Below the pieces are notes generated by a model. It had not been told where the DNA came from. It did not search any database and saw nothing but the letters and a program-made list of their open reading frames with translations. A DNA stretch of 64,000 bases from Candidatus Zhuqueibacterota bacterium (GTDB lineage Bacteria; BS750m-G25): contig JADHWK010000008.1 in assembly GCA_016783505.1 (NCBI GenBank), forward strand, positions 1 through 64,000, read 5' to 3'. Position numbers and translations under genes: made by a program. Below, piece by piece: positions 1 to 8,599 of the stretch. Numbering within the stretch: the first letter of the stretch is position 1; each line of letters starts with the position of its first letter.

Positions 1-1716
1 GGGGGTGAACTGACCAAACCCGATGTCGTGGCCCCCGGAGCCGCGGTGTCCACCGTGCCCCGCTGGGCCAAGGGGGACCGCTACTGGGGAACGAGCATGG
101 CTTCCCCCTACGCCGCCGGGGTTATGGCCCTACTCCTGAGTGGGACCAACCAGGTTTACCCCGAGAAAAATGTCGCCTTCGTCACACTGAAACGGGCTAT
201 CCGGAACAGTGCTACCGGGGTTTCCGGATACTCATTCCTGGATCAGGGGGCCGGTTTGATCAACGTCCCCGGGGCTTTTGACCTGGTGATGAATTACCTC
301 AAGGGGGATCGGTTTGGCCCGGTGCTGGATTTTAAGGTGCGTACCTTCAGTCCCACCGCTCCCAGGGCCAAGGGTCGGGCCGCCTTCTGGCGCAGTCCTT
401 ATTATCCCAATGACCGCAATCAACTATTCAAAATAAGCCCTGTCTTTTCCCAGGAGGCCACCGCCGATCAGAAATCCGGCTATTTTAAGGCCTTCCGGCT
501 GAAGTCCGATGTAGACTGGCTGAAACCAGTGCAGTCATCGGTCTATATCCGGGGAGAAGGATCGGCTAAAGTCTCGGTGCAGTATCAGTCGAAGAGGCTG
601 AGAGGTCCCGGGGTTTATACGGGAAAGGTCATCGGTTATTTCAAGCAAGGGGGGACCGGTCGCGGTAACACCGCCTTTGAGCTGTGGAATACGGTAGTTA
701 TTCCTTATACTTTTAATGCCGACAATCATTATGCACGGGAACTCAAAGACCAGCGGGTAGAGCCCCTTATGGTAAAACGCTATTTCATCGAGGTTCCCGC
801 CGGGGCCAGCCTGATGGCGCTGAAGGGGTCAGTCCCTAAGGGGAAGTTCGCTTGGATGCACGTTGAGGTCTGCGATCCGCAGGGGCATACCTATCGTACC
901 CTTCCAACCCTCAACTCACGGGAAAATTGGCTTGAGGGGATTTTGGATATTCCCAAGAGAGATCTAACCCCCGGGGTATGGGAGGTGGCGACCTGGGGCA
1001 ATCTGTCCGGGGAGAAAACCTCCCGTTATAAACTATCTGTTCAATTTTATGGTTTTGACCTAAAACCCTCCGAGATTACCGAGATTGATTTTGGCCCAGG
1101 TGAGTCCCCAACGGGAGAGATCACGGTGACCAACCTTTTCGACCGCCCCTTCAGGGGCCGGGCGGAGGGTGGGCTAGACGGGTTCCGAAAAGTTAGCTCC
1201 CAGGAGCTTAAACCCACCGAGGAATTCACCTATCCCTTTCACTTAGACCAAACACTGACCGGGGTAAAATTTACCCTCTCTATGTCTCCGGAAGACCATT
1301 CCCGATTTACGGACATTGCCGTCAACATCGAGGATAAAAACGGGGAAGTGCTAACCCAGACCGGGTTTACTTACCGGGAATGTAGGGTGTCCCTGAAAAA
1401 TCCTCATCCCCAGGATGAATCTACGGAGTATATCCTGAAGGTCGTTCCCGGCTGCACCCACGAGGACAGCGATCCCGTTAGTTTTGATCTGGAGGAGATT
1501 TATTTGACCGCTGACCCAATCAAGATTACCGCTACCTATGCTGACGAGAGGGATTTTATTCTGGTCCCCGGGGTGCCCGCCGGGTTGACCTATGAATTGG
1601 AAAAAAGTCCCCCAACCCCTCCGAACGGCTTTCATAACTCCGGGGAACTGGTCTTTCGGGAGAAAGGTACCGATCAGAAAGCGCTGGTGGTCCCGGTAAG
1701 ATTGAATGGAGAGTAA
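1..1716 (+). CDS. Subtilisin-like serine protease (S8), C-terminal part, cut by window start
   Basis: The frame is open from base 1, so the N-terminus with the catalytic Asp and His lies outside the window. The first residues read GELTKPDVVAPGA, the usual stretch before the nucleophile. GTSMASP follows, with the catalytic Ser codon at 94-96, and then a helix (YAAGVMALLLSG). About 500 residues follow the catalytic core, rich in beta-strand-like sequence and without obvious membrane segments. Such a long tail is typical of the pyrolysin/tripeptidyl-peptidase II branch of S8 rather than of small subtilisins. It is probably secreted, but the signal region cannot be seen. There is no T9SS sorting domain at the end. 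A hairpin without a clear U tract lies 50 bases downstream (1767-1785). Family call is firm; subfamily is inferred from length. Confidence 0.9.
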   Translation, partial: GGELTKPDVVAPGAAVSTVPRWAKGDRYWGTSMASPYAAGVMALLLSGTNQVYPEKNVAFVTLKRAIRNSATGVSGYSFLDQGAGLINVPGAFDLVMNYLKGDRFGPVLDFKVRTFSPTAPRAKGRAAFWRSPYYPNDRNQLFKISPVFSQEATADQKSGYFKAFRLKSDVDWLKPVQSSVYIRGEGSAKVSVQYQSKRLRGPGVYTGKVIGYFKQGGTGRGNTAFELWNTVVIPYTFNADNHYARELKDQRVEPLMVKRYFIEVPAGASLMALKGSVPKGKFAWMHVEVCDPQGHTYRTLPTLNSRENWLEGILDIPKRDLTPGVWEVATWGNLSGEKTSRYKLSVQFYGFDLKPSEITEIDFGPGESPTGEITVTNLFDRPFRGRAEGGLDGFRKVSSQELKPTEEFTYPFHLDQTLTGVKFTLSMSPEDHSRFTDIAVNIEDKNGEVLTQTGFTYRECRVSLKNPHPQDESTEYILKVVPGCTHEDSDPVSFDLEEIYLTADPIKITATYADERDFILVPGVPAGLTYELEKSPPTPPNGFHNSGELVFREKGTDQKALVVPVRLNGE

Positions 1717-1766
1717 TGTATTCTCTTTATTATAATTTTCCCTTTGCAAACTTATAGATACGGGGT

Positions 1767-1785
1767 GCAAAGGCTCTGCCTTTGC
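1767..1785. repeat. Perfect hairpin after the protease gene
   Basis: gcaaaggc-tct-gcctttgc forms an 8-bp stem with a 3-nt loop about 50 bases after the protease stop. No run of T follows, so a role as an intrinsic terminator is only possible. Confidence 0.4.
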
Positions 1786-1965
1786 TTCGGAATTCAGTAA
1801 TTTTAAAGGCAAAAAAATCTCTTGACTTTTTAATCTATATTAATTATTTTTCTATAAAAGCTTGAAAAATAGGTTACAGACATGTTGATAAAATTTTTTA
1901 TTGCGGCCTGACTTACCTTTTCTAGCCATTTGTAATTAAAGAACCCAAAACAGGAGGGTATTAAA

Positions 1966-3258
1966 ACGAGAAAGATTATTTTTTACTTGGCATTGCTTTC
2001 AGTCTCTGGTTTGCTTTTTCAGGGGGCTGTGGAGGCACAGGAAATACTAGACAAACTATTTCCTGGTAAAATCACGATTGCTGAAAAGAGTTTCAATATG
2101 AGAATTCATCGGATTGATGCCAACAATAAATATGTAGCTGTCGTTGGTTACCCCAAATCTGAGTCAAGTATTGCTGATGTCTATCTTTATGATATTAATG
2201 GAAACAAGCTATGGCAAAAGGAAATCGATAGAGTTTACAGGGTTTCGATGGCTGAAGAGTATAATAAGGTTATTGTTGTTTCCGATTGGAATCTCAAAGA
2301 CGAACAAAAAAATGCCTGTTATGATGCAAAAGGGAACAAACTCTGGGAGATTTGGGTAACTGCTCCTGGTTTGACCCTATCTTCGGATGGTAAATATGGT
2401 ATTACAACCAAGGTGAGCGGTGAAGAATGGTTGGGGCACTTTCAGGTATTTGATATAGCGGCAGGGCAAGAGCTAAAGCATCCAATCAAACGTAATTATC
2501 GGCACTTCTTTGCTCAATTTCTTAATAACAGAAAAGTAGTTATTCTCCTTCAGAGAATTATTGAAAGGCGGGATGAAGAGATATTAAAAGAATCTCGTCG
2601 ACTAAGGAAAGAAGGTAAAGATAAAGCAGCAAGGGAGCTTATAGAAAAAAATAAAAGCGCTTTTGAGCCAATACGGGATCCACTTAGATTTATAATTTAT
2701 GATATTCCTACCGGAACGGTGGAAATTGAAAAGGGTCTCCATTTGCAGGATGGTCGGGCGTTATGGGTAGGGCCTGATTGGTTTGGAAATTTAGCTGTCT
2801 CTGAAAATGGTCAATTTATTGCTGTTGCGGCTGTTGTGGGCACAAGAGGAGCAACCTCAAGTTGCCTTCAATTAATTGACAAACAGGGTAGTATAATCTG
2901 GGAAAAAGACAAAGCTGGTGGAATTTACGATACAGAATTTATCGGAGATGATAGGTTAGTAGTTATTGATTGGAAAAACATCCGTCTGTTTGATGTATCA
3001 AATGGCAACAAACTATGGGAATATCGAGCGGAACAGGTGGGATATGCGATCAAAGAAGCATTTGTTCAAGAAGGTCATTTGTTTCTACAAAATTTAACTA
3101 TAAGCCCCCAAATGTCACGTCTTTTTTTATTGGATTTAAAAACGGGCGAAGAAATTATAGATAAACAGAACCTAAAAGACGTAATGATTGTTAAGATGGA
3201 CCCACATAGGCGAATCATTTTGAATAAATCAAACAATAAACTTGAATTTCTAAAATAA
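1966..3258 (+). CDS. Secreted beta-propeller (WD40/PQQ-like) protein with no standard start codon
   Basis: The frame encodes a signal peptide (RKIIFYLALLSVSGLLFQGAVEAQ) followed by repeated blade-like segments with aromatic-Asp patterns (VYLYDINGNKLWQKEI, QLIDKQGSIIWEKD, IRLFDVSNGNKLWEY). This is a WD40/PQQ-type propeller, probably periplasmic or extracellular. A charged helical insert (about residues 190-225) interrupts the blades. Function is unknown. A strong Shine-Dalgarno (AGGAGGG, 1952-1958) sits 7 nt before an ACG codon at 1966, where the signal peptide should begin. No ATG/GTG is available there, and the first TTG (1987) would cut the signal peptide. Another gene in this window has AGGAGGGTATT directly before its ATG, so two bases (TG) may have been lost here. 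AT-rich compared with the flanking genes, suggesting transfer. The gene may be silent. Confidence 0.65.
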   Translation, partial: TRKIIFYLALLSVSGLLFQGAVEAQEILDKLFPGKITIAEKSFNMRIHRIDANNKYVAVVGYPKSESSIADVYLYDINGNKLWQKEIDRVYRVSMAEEYNKVIVVSDWNLKDEQKNACYDAKGNKLWEIWVTAPGLTLSSDGKYGITTKVSGEEWLGHFQVFDIAAGQELKHPIKRNYRHFFAQFLNNRKVVILLQRIIERRDEEILKESRRLRKEGKDKAARELIEKNKSAFEPIRDPLRFIIYDIPTGTVEIEKGLHLQDGRALWVGPDWFGNLAVSENGQFIAVAAVVGTRGATSSCLQLIDKQGSIIWEKDKAGGIYDTEFIGDDRLVVIDWKNIRLFDVSNGNKLWEYRAEQVGYAIKEAFVQEGHLFLQNLTISPQMSRLFLLDLKTGEEIIDKQNLKDVMIVKMDPHRRIILNKSNNKLEFLK

Positions 3259-3304
3259 GCGATTCTGTTCAATGAAAAAATAAAAGTTAAAGTAATTGGA
3301 GGTG

Positions 3305-3377
3305 ATGAAAAACGAAATCTGTGAAATTTATTATGTTGCCGTTAATTTTTATTTCTGTTATCACTAGCTTAACTTAA
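3305..3377 (+). pseudogene. Remnant of a signal-peptide-encoding gene start
   Basis: After a GGAGGTG ribosome site, the ATG at 3305 runs into a stop in its own frame. Removing one A from the five-A run would give a standard signal peptide start (MKTKSVKFIMLPLIFISVITS). That second frame ends at TAA 3375-3377. I read it as a frameshifted and truncated remnant of a secreted-protein gene. Confidence 0.4.
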
Positions 3378-3409
3378 AAGTTAGGTTAAATTCAGAAAAG
3401 GATTAATAC

Positions 3410-3976
3410 ATGTCAACAAACAATAAAAAAGTTGATTCTACTATTAAACAATTCCTAGAATTTACGGAATATTTTAAAGACGAAAGTGATCGTGCAACAG
3501 TAATATTAAGTGCGGCAAAGTAAGATATACTACTTTATCAAATCCTAAAAGCAAAATTGTCACCCAATCCAACGGGAACCGATGAACTTCTTGATGGTGA
3601 TGCTCCTTTGAGTACCTTCAGCGCAAGAATTAATCTTGTCTACAGACTAGGATTAATTCAACCCGATTTGGTGCGAGAATTACACCTTGTTAGAAAAATT
3701 AGAAACGTTTTCGCACATGAATTAACGGGTGCGACACTGAATGAAGGAAGTCACAAAGATAGAATTAAGGAATTACTAATCCCATTTCAAAACAATGAAG
3801 CTTTTAAAAAGTTAAGGAAAGTTTATTTTAAAGATGTTGACGATCCTTCGACCAATTTCAAGGCGATAGTGGCACTGCTTATTTTAAGACTTGAAAATGT
3901 TCTAGAATCAACCACGACACTTAGCAATAAGGATGCTTGTAAATTGTTGCCGGAGATAATGAGAGCAAAAGAGTAA
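3410..3976 (+). pseudogene. MtlR/HEPN-like protein gene broken by an in-frame TAA
   Basis: ATG at 3410 starts a frame (MSTNNKKVDSTIKQFLEF...) that meets TAA at 3521-3523 and then continues open in the same frame to 3976. Joined, it gives about 188 residues of the mannitol-repressor (MtlR) type: an Asp-Arg-rich helix, 'LLDGDAPLSTFSARINLVYRLGLI', then 'RKIRNVFAH'. R-N-x3-H is the Rx4-6H motif of the HEPN superfamily, to which MtlR-like proteins have been linked. The stop sits where relatives usually have Leu, so TTA to TAA is the simplest explanation. TAA is not a known selenocysteine codon, so I call this a nonsense mutation. An internal restart at TTG 3557 could still make a C-terminal piece. 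AT-rich like the gene before it. Confidence 0.65.
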
Positions 3977-4181
3977 AATTCAGAATCTAACAATGGTTTA
4001 AAAGACCAAAATAAATCAAGTATACAAAGTAAGTTATTTTTTAAATTTAGCCACCCTTCTTGGAATACTGAGGCGGAAAAACTTCCTCCACTGGCAGCAG
4101 CATCCTTTATGGGTGCGGAGTTACCATTCATTCGGGCACTTGCCGACCGCAGGCGTAAAGCCTGCGGCTACATTCAGAAAG

Positions 4182-4208
4182 AAAGCCCCATTTAACGATG
4201 GGGCTTTT
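4182..4208. terminator. Intrinsic terminator
   Basis: aaagccccat-ttaacg-atggggctttt: 9-10 bp stem followed by T-rich sequence, between the MtlR-like remnant and the PfkB gene. Another inverted repeat (ccgcaggc/gcctgcgg, 4148-4168) lies just before it. Confidence 0.8.
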
Positions 4209-4278
4209 ATTTTCCTTGACAATATGCTTTTTAATCTTTAATTTTAACAAGCCATGAAGTTTGAATAATAAAGCGGTA

Positions 4279-5202
4279 ATGGGCTGGCAGGTCACTGTTA
4301 TCGGCACAATAAACAGGGACACTATTATTTTCCCTGACGGTAGAAAGTTCGAGGGTTACGGGGGGATCCTTTATAACATCGTAACCCTGGCTGCCCTTAT
4401 GGGTGAACAGGACAAGGTCATTCCTGTCTGCTTGCTGGGTGATGACATCTACGATGGGGTAACCGATTATCTTTCCCAACACAAAAATGTTTGTCTGGAT
4501 GGCATCCGGAAATTTGATGGCCCCAACAATAATGTTACCCTCTATTATCAATCAGACGAGGAAAAACCTGAGATTCTAAAGAAGCATCTACCCCCCATAC
4601 CCTTCGATCAGATCGAGCCCTGGCTTGAGAGTGATTTTGTGCTGGTAAACTTCACTTCGGGATTTGACATTACCGTAGAAACGATGGGGAGAATTAGGCA
4701 GGCTTCCCCGGCTTTAATGCTTATGGATGTTCACAGCCTTTCTCTGGATGTGGATTCCGAGGGGAAGAGATTCCTGCGGAGGATAACCGACTGGGGGAAA
4801 TGGACCCGGGGGGTGGACTTCGTCCAGTGCAATTGGGATGAACTTAGGGCCGTCATTGGGAAGAGGAATATTAGTGATGACGACATTGTCAAAATGGCCC
4901 AAGAACTCTTTTCAGGGGGAACGAAGGCCCTGCTCGTTACCCAGGGGGAGCGGGGGGTGCGGGTGCTCTGGTCCGAGGGGGAGAAACCAAAGGTTCAGGA
5001 TGTGCTGTCCCCCAAGACCGAAGGGGTGGTGAATACGGTGGGCTGCGGTGACGTTTTTACCTCTTCCTTCATCATTAAATATATGGAGTCTAAAGATCTT
5101 TTAGCCTCGGCCCAGTTTGCCGTTCAACTGGCAGCGGTGAAGAGCCGGTTCAATGGATTTGAATATCTGGGGGAAATTCAACCCCTAAAAGCTGTTAACT
5201 GA
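4279..5202 (+). CDS. PfkB-family carbohydrate kinase
   Basis: Predicted ATP-dependent kinase of the ribokinase/PfkB fold, phosphorylating a sugar, nucleoside or similar small alcohol; the substrate cannot be read from the sequence. The N-terminus has a glycine-rich substrate region (FEGYGGILYNIVTLAALMG). The C-terminus has the catalytic 'VNTVGCGDVFTSSFI' motif, where the Asp of GCGD (near 5050) is the catalytic base. Length (about 307 aa) fits the family. The frame extends upstream to TTG 4261, but ATG 4279 (MGWQVTVIGTINRD) begins exactly at the usual first beta strand, so I prefer it. No strong ribosome site precedes either start. It stands alone, between an upstream terminator and a repeat-filled gap. 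Confidence 0.85.
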   Translation: MGWQVTVIGTINRDTIIFPDGRKFEGYGGILYNIVTLAALMGEQDKVIPVCLLGDDIYDGVTDYLSQHKNVCLDGIRKFDGPNNNVTLYYQSDEEKPEILKKHLPPIPFDQIEPWLESDFVLVNFTSGFDITVETMGRIRQASPALMLMDVHSLSLDVDSEGKRFLRRITDWGKWTRGVDFVQCNWDELRAVIGKRNISDDDIVKMAQELFSGGTKALLVTQGERGVRVLWSEGEKPKVQDVLSPKTEGVVNTVGCGDVFTSSFIIKYMESKDLLASAQFAVQLAAVKSRFNGFEYLGEIQPLKAVN

Positions 5203-5540
5203 ACATTTAACAGCATACCACTGAATATCATCAGTCGGGCGGGCCTGTTGCAGAACTATCGGATAGGAATCAATTCCTATCCTAAATAAGACCATAATTC
5301 CAATGAATTGGAATAAATCATCCAATCCAATTTATTGGATTTACAAATAACTTAGGATATCAATTTATTGCTTAAATTGGCAACGTTTGCTAGTTGTGCC
5401 ACAGACCCGGGCGCCTGACCGACGGAACTACACAGAAGTCCTTTTCACATTCCAATTTTTTTTCGTGTTATTCCGTGATTATCTGTGGTGAATTATTACC
5501 TAAACATTAAGATGAAACCCATAGTTAAGAAAGGATTGGT
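5203..5540. repeat. Gap with three tandem palindromes and repeat fragments
   Basis: No gene seen. Three perfect palindromes, each with a 2-nt centre, lie in a row: 5261-5282 (ggataggaat-ca-attcctatcc), 5297-5314 (attccaat-ga-attggaat) and 5324-5341 (aatccaat-tt-attggatt). A fourth of the same type lies far away at 49055-49072 (aatccaat-ta-attggatt). Pieces resembling the composite repeat ('gggcgcctgaccgacgga') lie at about 5409-5426. Confidence 0.6.
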
Positions 5541-5888
5541 ATGAAGATTATAAATTCTCAGAGGGTGAGGGCTGAGGACATTACCGAAGCCGGGGCTCAA
5601 AACGCTCGCATCCGCTGGCTGATTTCCCGGAAGGACGGGGCTCCCAATTTTGCCATGCGTCTCATCGAAGTCGGCCCCGGGGGCCAGACACCCATTCATA
5701 AGCATGAATGGGAGCATGAGGTTTTTGTGCTGAGAGGGAATGGAGAACTGATAAATGAAAAGGGGATGTCCCATCCCTTCTCTGAAGGTAAGGCCGTTTT
5801 GATCCGGCCCAACGAGCTACACCAGTTCAGGAATACTGGACCCGAAACCTTACGGCTGATCTGTGTTGTTCCCATAAGACACCCCTGA
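5541..5888 (+). CDS. Small cupin-domain protein
   Basis: A 115-residue single-domain cupin. Motif 1 appears as 'TPIHKHEWEHEVFVLRGNGEL' (two His, Glu and a further His as likely metal ligands). Motif 2 is 'RPNELHQFRNTG'. Such proteins bind a divalent metal and act as small isomerases, dioxygenases or sugar/polyketide-binding proteins; the reaction cannot be assigned. Start ATG 5541 follows AGAAAGGA. Monocistronic, flanked on both sides by repeat-rich gaps. Confidence 0.85.
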   Translation: MKIINSQRVRAEDITEAGAQNARIRWLISRKDGAPNFAMRLIEVGPGGQTPIHKHEWEHEVFVLRGNGELINEKGMSHPFSEGKAVLIRPNELHQFRNTGPETLRLICVVPIRHP

Positions 5889-5925
5889 AAAAAAGTATCG
5901 TTTTCTAGGCTCTAGTATATCAATA

Positions 5926-6119
5926 ATAAATCCGAAATTCGAATACCCCGCATGTGCGAGGAACAAACTCAAAATTCAAATATCAAATTCTCAAAACGTC
6001 ATTCATTTAAAACAAATTGTTTTGGATTTTTAATTTTGATAATTTGTCATGACTGAGGCAGATCCGCCTTAGGCGGAAATTTGTTTCGTCCCGAGTATTC
6101 GGGATCGTGCTTCGGATTT
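5926..6119 (-). repeat. Composite dispersed repeat, copy 1 (minus orientation)
   Basis: Read on the minus strand it contains, in order, 'gaagcacgatcccgaa..tcgggacgaaacaaa', a 'ccgcctaaggcgg' hairpin, 'ccaaaacaat....gaatgacgttttg', 'gcacatgcggggtatt' and 'cgaatttcggatttatt'. The same order recurs at 50337-50563 and 60164-60545 on the plus strand. No coding potential seen. It fills most of the gap between the cupin and M24 genes. Confidence 0.7.
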
Positions 6120-6224
6120 TTTACTGTACTCTATTCTGTAACAAAGTGTTGCATCCTTAACTAACTATTGAAATTTGGAAAGAGCAGTAGTTAAAATTAA
6201 TTCAAAAATTAAAAGGAGATACTG

Positions 6225-7400
6225 ATGATTCAAGAGAAGATCCACCAGACCATTGCCATTCTTAAGGAGAAAGGGGTTGACTTATGGCTGACTTTCGTCC
6301 GGGAGAGTGACACCGTGCACGACCCCAGCCTGGACTTTATCCTGGGGACGAGCGTCACCTGGCAGTCGGCGTTTATGATCTCGGCAAAGGGGGAGACCGT
6401 CGCCTTAGTGGGCAGCTTAGATGAGACCAACATCAGATCAAGGGGACTTTATGCTGAGGTCATCGGTTATGTTGAATCCATCAAGGATCCCCTTCTGGGG
6501 GTTTTAAAACGCTTAAATCCCCAAAAAATCGCCATCAATTATTCCTTAGATTCGCCCTTAGGCGATGGGTTGACCCACGGGATGTATGAACTCCTGATGG
6601 GCTATCTATCGGGCACCCCGTTTGCGGAAAAAATCATTTCAGCCGACGGGATAATCGGCGCTCTCAGGGGAAGGAAGTCCCCGGCGGAACTGGATCGGAT
6701 CAAGGCGGCTATTAAGCTGACCCTGGATATGTTCAGCAGGGTTTCCGGGTTCATTCAGCCCGGAAGGACGGAAAAGGAGATCGCCGGGTTTTTGAAGGAA
6801 GAACTAAAGAAGGCGGGGGTGACCGAGGCCTGGGATCCGGATTACTGCCCCTCGGTGTTCACCGGTCCTGAATCGGCCGGGGCCCACGCCGGCCCCACCG
6901 ATCGGAAGGTGGAAGGGGGACACATTTTAAACATTGACTTCGGGATCAAATTGAACGACTATTGCTCTGACCTCCAGCGGACCTGGTATATCCTGAGGGA
7001 CGGAGAGTCAGAGCCACCTGCGGAGGTAATGAAAGCCTTCAACGGCATCCGGGATGCCATTGAGCGAGCCGCCGAGGCTTTAAAACCAGGTGTAGAGGGG
7101 TGGATGGTAGACAAGCTGGCCCGGGATTACTTGGTCTCGCTGGGCTACGAGGAGTATCCCCACGCCCTGGGCCATCAGATCGGCCGCTTCGCCCACGATG
7201 GGAAGGGGCTTTTGTGTCCTAAATGGGACCGATACGGAAAGTTGCCTTTTGACAAGGTAGAGGAAGGACAGGTTTATACGATAGAGCCCCGGTGCACGGT
7301 GAAGGGCTACGGGGTGGCTACCATCGAGGAGATTGTGGTGGTGACCGGAGAGCGGTGCGAATTTCTATCGCCGCCGCAGACGGAGATTTATGTGGTTTAA
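6225..7400 (+). CDS. M24-family metallopeptidase (Xaa-Pro aminopeptidase-like)
   Basis: 391 residues: a creatinase/prolidase-type N-terminal domain (about 1-150) and a pita-bread M24 catalytic domain (about 160-391). Metal-ligand motifs are visible: 'NIDFGIKLNDYCSDLQRTW' (two Asp), 'HALGHQIGRFAHDG' (His), 'YTIEPRCTVKGYG' (Glu) and 'ATIEEIVVVT' (Glu). The set appears complete, so it should be an active dinuclear metal aminopeptidase/prolidase acting on peptides with proline near the N-terminus. No signal peptide, so cytoplasmic. ATG 6225 follows AAAGGAGA. It converges with the M29-type gene across a strong shared terminator, so the two peptidases are neighbours but not an operon. Confidence 0.9.
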   Translation: MIQEKIHQTIAILKEKGVDLWLTFVRESDTVHDPSLDFILGTSVTWQSAFMISAKGETVALVGSLDETNIRSRGLYAEVIGYVESIKDPLLGVLKRLNPQKIAINYSLDSPLGDGLTHGMYELLMGYLSGTPFAEKIISADGIIGALRGRKSPAELDRIKAAIKLTLDMFSRVSGFIQPGRTEKEIAGFLKEELKKAGVTEAWDPDYCPSVFTGPESAGAHAGPTDRKVEGGHILNIDFGIKLNDYCSDLQRTWYILRDGESEPPAEVMKAFNGIRDAIERAAEALKPGVEGWMVDKLARDYLVSLGYEEYPHALGHQIGRFAHDGKGLLCPKWDRYGKLPFDKVEEGQVYTIEPRCTVKGYGVATIEEIVVVTGERCEFLSPPQTEIYVV

Positions 7401-7476
7401 GGAGTTTGATGAAAAAGCTCTGCTTTTTCGATACAACCCCGAAGTTTCGGTGTTGCACTCCCCATTCATAAATGAG

Positions 7477-7499
7477 AACGGTCGCCTCAGGCGACCGTT
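7477..7499. terminator. Bidirectional intrinsic terminator between convergent genes
   Basis: aacggtcgcc-tca-ggcgaccgtt: 10-bp perfect stem, 3-nt loop, T-rich on the plus side. It lies between the 3' ends of the M24 (+) and M29-type (-) genes. Confidence 0.85.
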
Positions 7500-7530
7500 T
7501 CTGTTTATAACCCGGTTGGTCTTTTTCGTT

Positions 7531-8526
7531 TCAAATAACTAAATCCCCATCCATCATAAGGGTTTTTCTTCCCCCATTTTTATAGGTTATGGTTAAAGTC
7601 GGTTCATTGAAAAGATAATCACGATGTGTCTTGGAGGTGTTTTTCCCCCCCGGCATGTCCTCGTTGTTGCCGAAGGCGATGTGGGCGGTGCGAAAGGCCT
7701 TCTCGTCCTCCAATAAATTACCCGTCAGCCGGGCACCGGGGTTTAAGCCGATTCCCAGTTCCCCCACCACTCTGGCCATTTCATCTACGGCGGAAAGTTC
7801 CTCCAACTTTTCTACCAGATTTTTGTCTTCACTTTCAAAACCCTCGATTCTCCCTTTTTGGACCATAATCTTCAGGGGTTTTTTCACCTGCCCCAGATCG
7901 CCAATGGAGCCATCGCAGACTATGGCTCCGTCGGCCCCATTTTCTACCGGTCCGCACCAGATCTCACCGGCGGGGAGGTTGCCCCAGTGCTCTTCGGTGA
8001 TCTCCACGTCGGTCATAAAATCCCGGCCCTCAATGTCCAGGATGATGTCCGTCCCCCCGGGGGCGGTGAGATGGGCTTCCTTCGCCCCTTTTAATTGATC
8101 CATCATCCGGTGCACATTGGCCATCATAACCCCGTAGTCCACGTTCATGGGGCCTTCGGTCATCATCTCCTCGGTTATGCCCGGGGCATGGCCCAGCCTT
8201 CTGGTTTTGGTCTCCATGATTTTTTTGATCCACTGAATGCGGAAAGGGGTCTCCTCCCCCAGCCCGTAAAAAGCGTTGATGATCACGTTCCTGCCTTCAA
8301 GCAGCGGGGGCATCTCTTGGGGGAGGTTCTTCAGGGGGCGTTGGCCTTCGGGAAGGTAAAAGAGTTCGGCGCTGGCCCCCATCTCCTTGGCCGCCTGGCA
8401 GAAAGCCTGGCCGATGGATTTCCTTCTTTCATCCGTTACCACCAGGACCTTTTCCCCTGCCTTCAATTTGAGAACGTGTTGGTAAGCCCCCTTGGCGGCT
8501 TCGATCATCTTTTCGGTTTTGTTCAT
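7531..8526 (-). CDS. M29-type aminopeptidase-like metalloenzyme
   Basis: 331 residues resembling thermophilic aminopeptidase (M29, AmpS/AmpT) and the related NicX-type enzymes. The N-terminal 'LKLKAGEKVLVVTDE' strand and the C-terminal 'VGELGIGLNPGARLTGNLLEDEKAFRTAHIAFGNN' plus 'KTHRDYLF..PTLTI' blocks carry the Glu and His typical of the metal site. It is shorter than the classical enzymes of about 410 residues, so it belongs to a compact subgroup and a peptidase activity is probable rather than shown. ATG follows AGGAGGGA at good spacing. Cytoplasmic. Confidence 0.8.
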   Translation of the reverse strand: MNKTEKMIEAAKGAYQHVLKLKAGEKVLVVTDERRKSIGQAFCQAAKEMGASAELFYLPEGQRPLKNLPQEMPPLLEGRNVIINAFYGLGEETPFRIQWIKKIMETKTRRLGHAPGITEEMMTEGPMNVDYGVMMANVHRMMDQLKGAKEAHLTAPGGTDIILDIEGRDFMTDVEITEEHWGNLPAGEIWCGPVENGADGAIVCDGSIGDLGQVKKPLKIMVQKGRIEGFESEDKNLVEKLEELSAVDEMARVVGELGIGLNPGARLTGNLLEDEKAFRTAHIAFGNNEDMPGGKNTSKTHRDYLFNEPTLTITYKNGGRKTLMMDGDLVI

Positions 8527-8599
8527 GTTAAATCCCTCCTATGTTAGTACATTTTTGGGGGAACCTTTCCTCCCCACTCTTGATAGAGATTTTTACCTT

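Noticed and set aside
3367-3386. GCTTAAC...GTTAGGT pair resembling attC arms
   Set aside because: Only 20 bases apart in total, far below attC length, and no inner arms.
3521-3523. TAA read as a recoded codon in the MtlR-like gene, with 44439-44441 as a second example
   Set aside because: TAA is not recoded in known bacterial codes of this kind. The two sites would need different residues (Leu, Tyr). Nonsense mutation is simpler.
5261-5341. CRISPR-like array
   Set aside because: The units differ in sequence and have no regular spacers.
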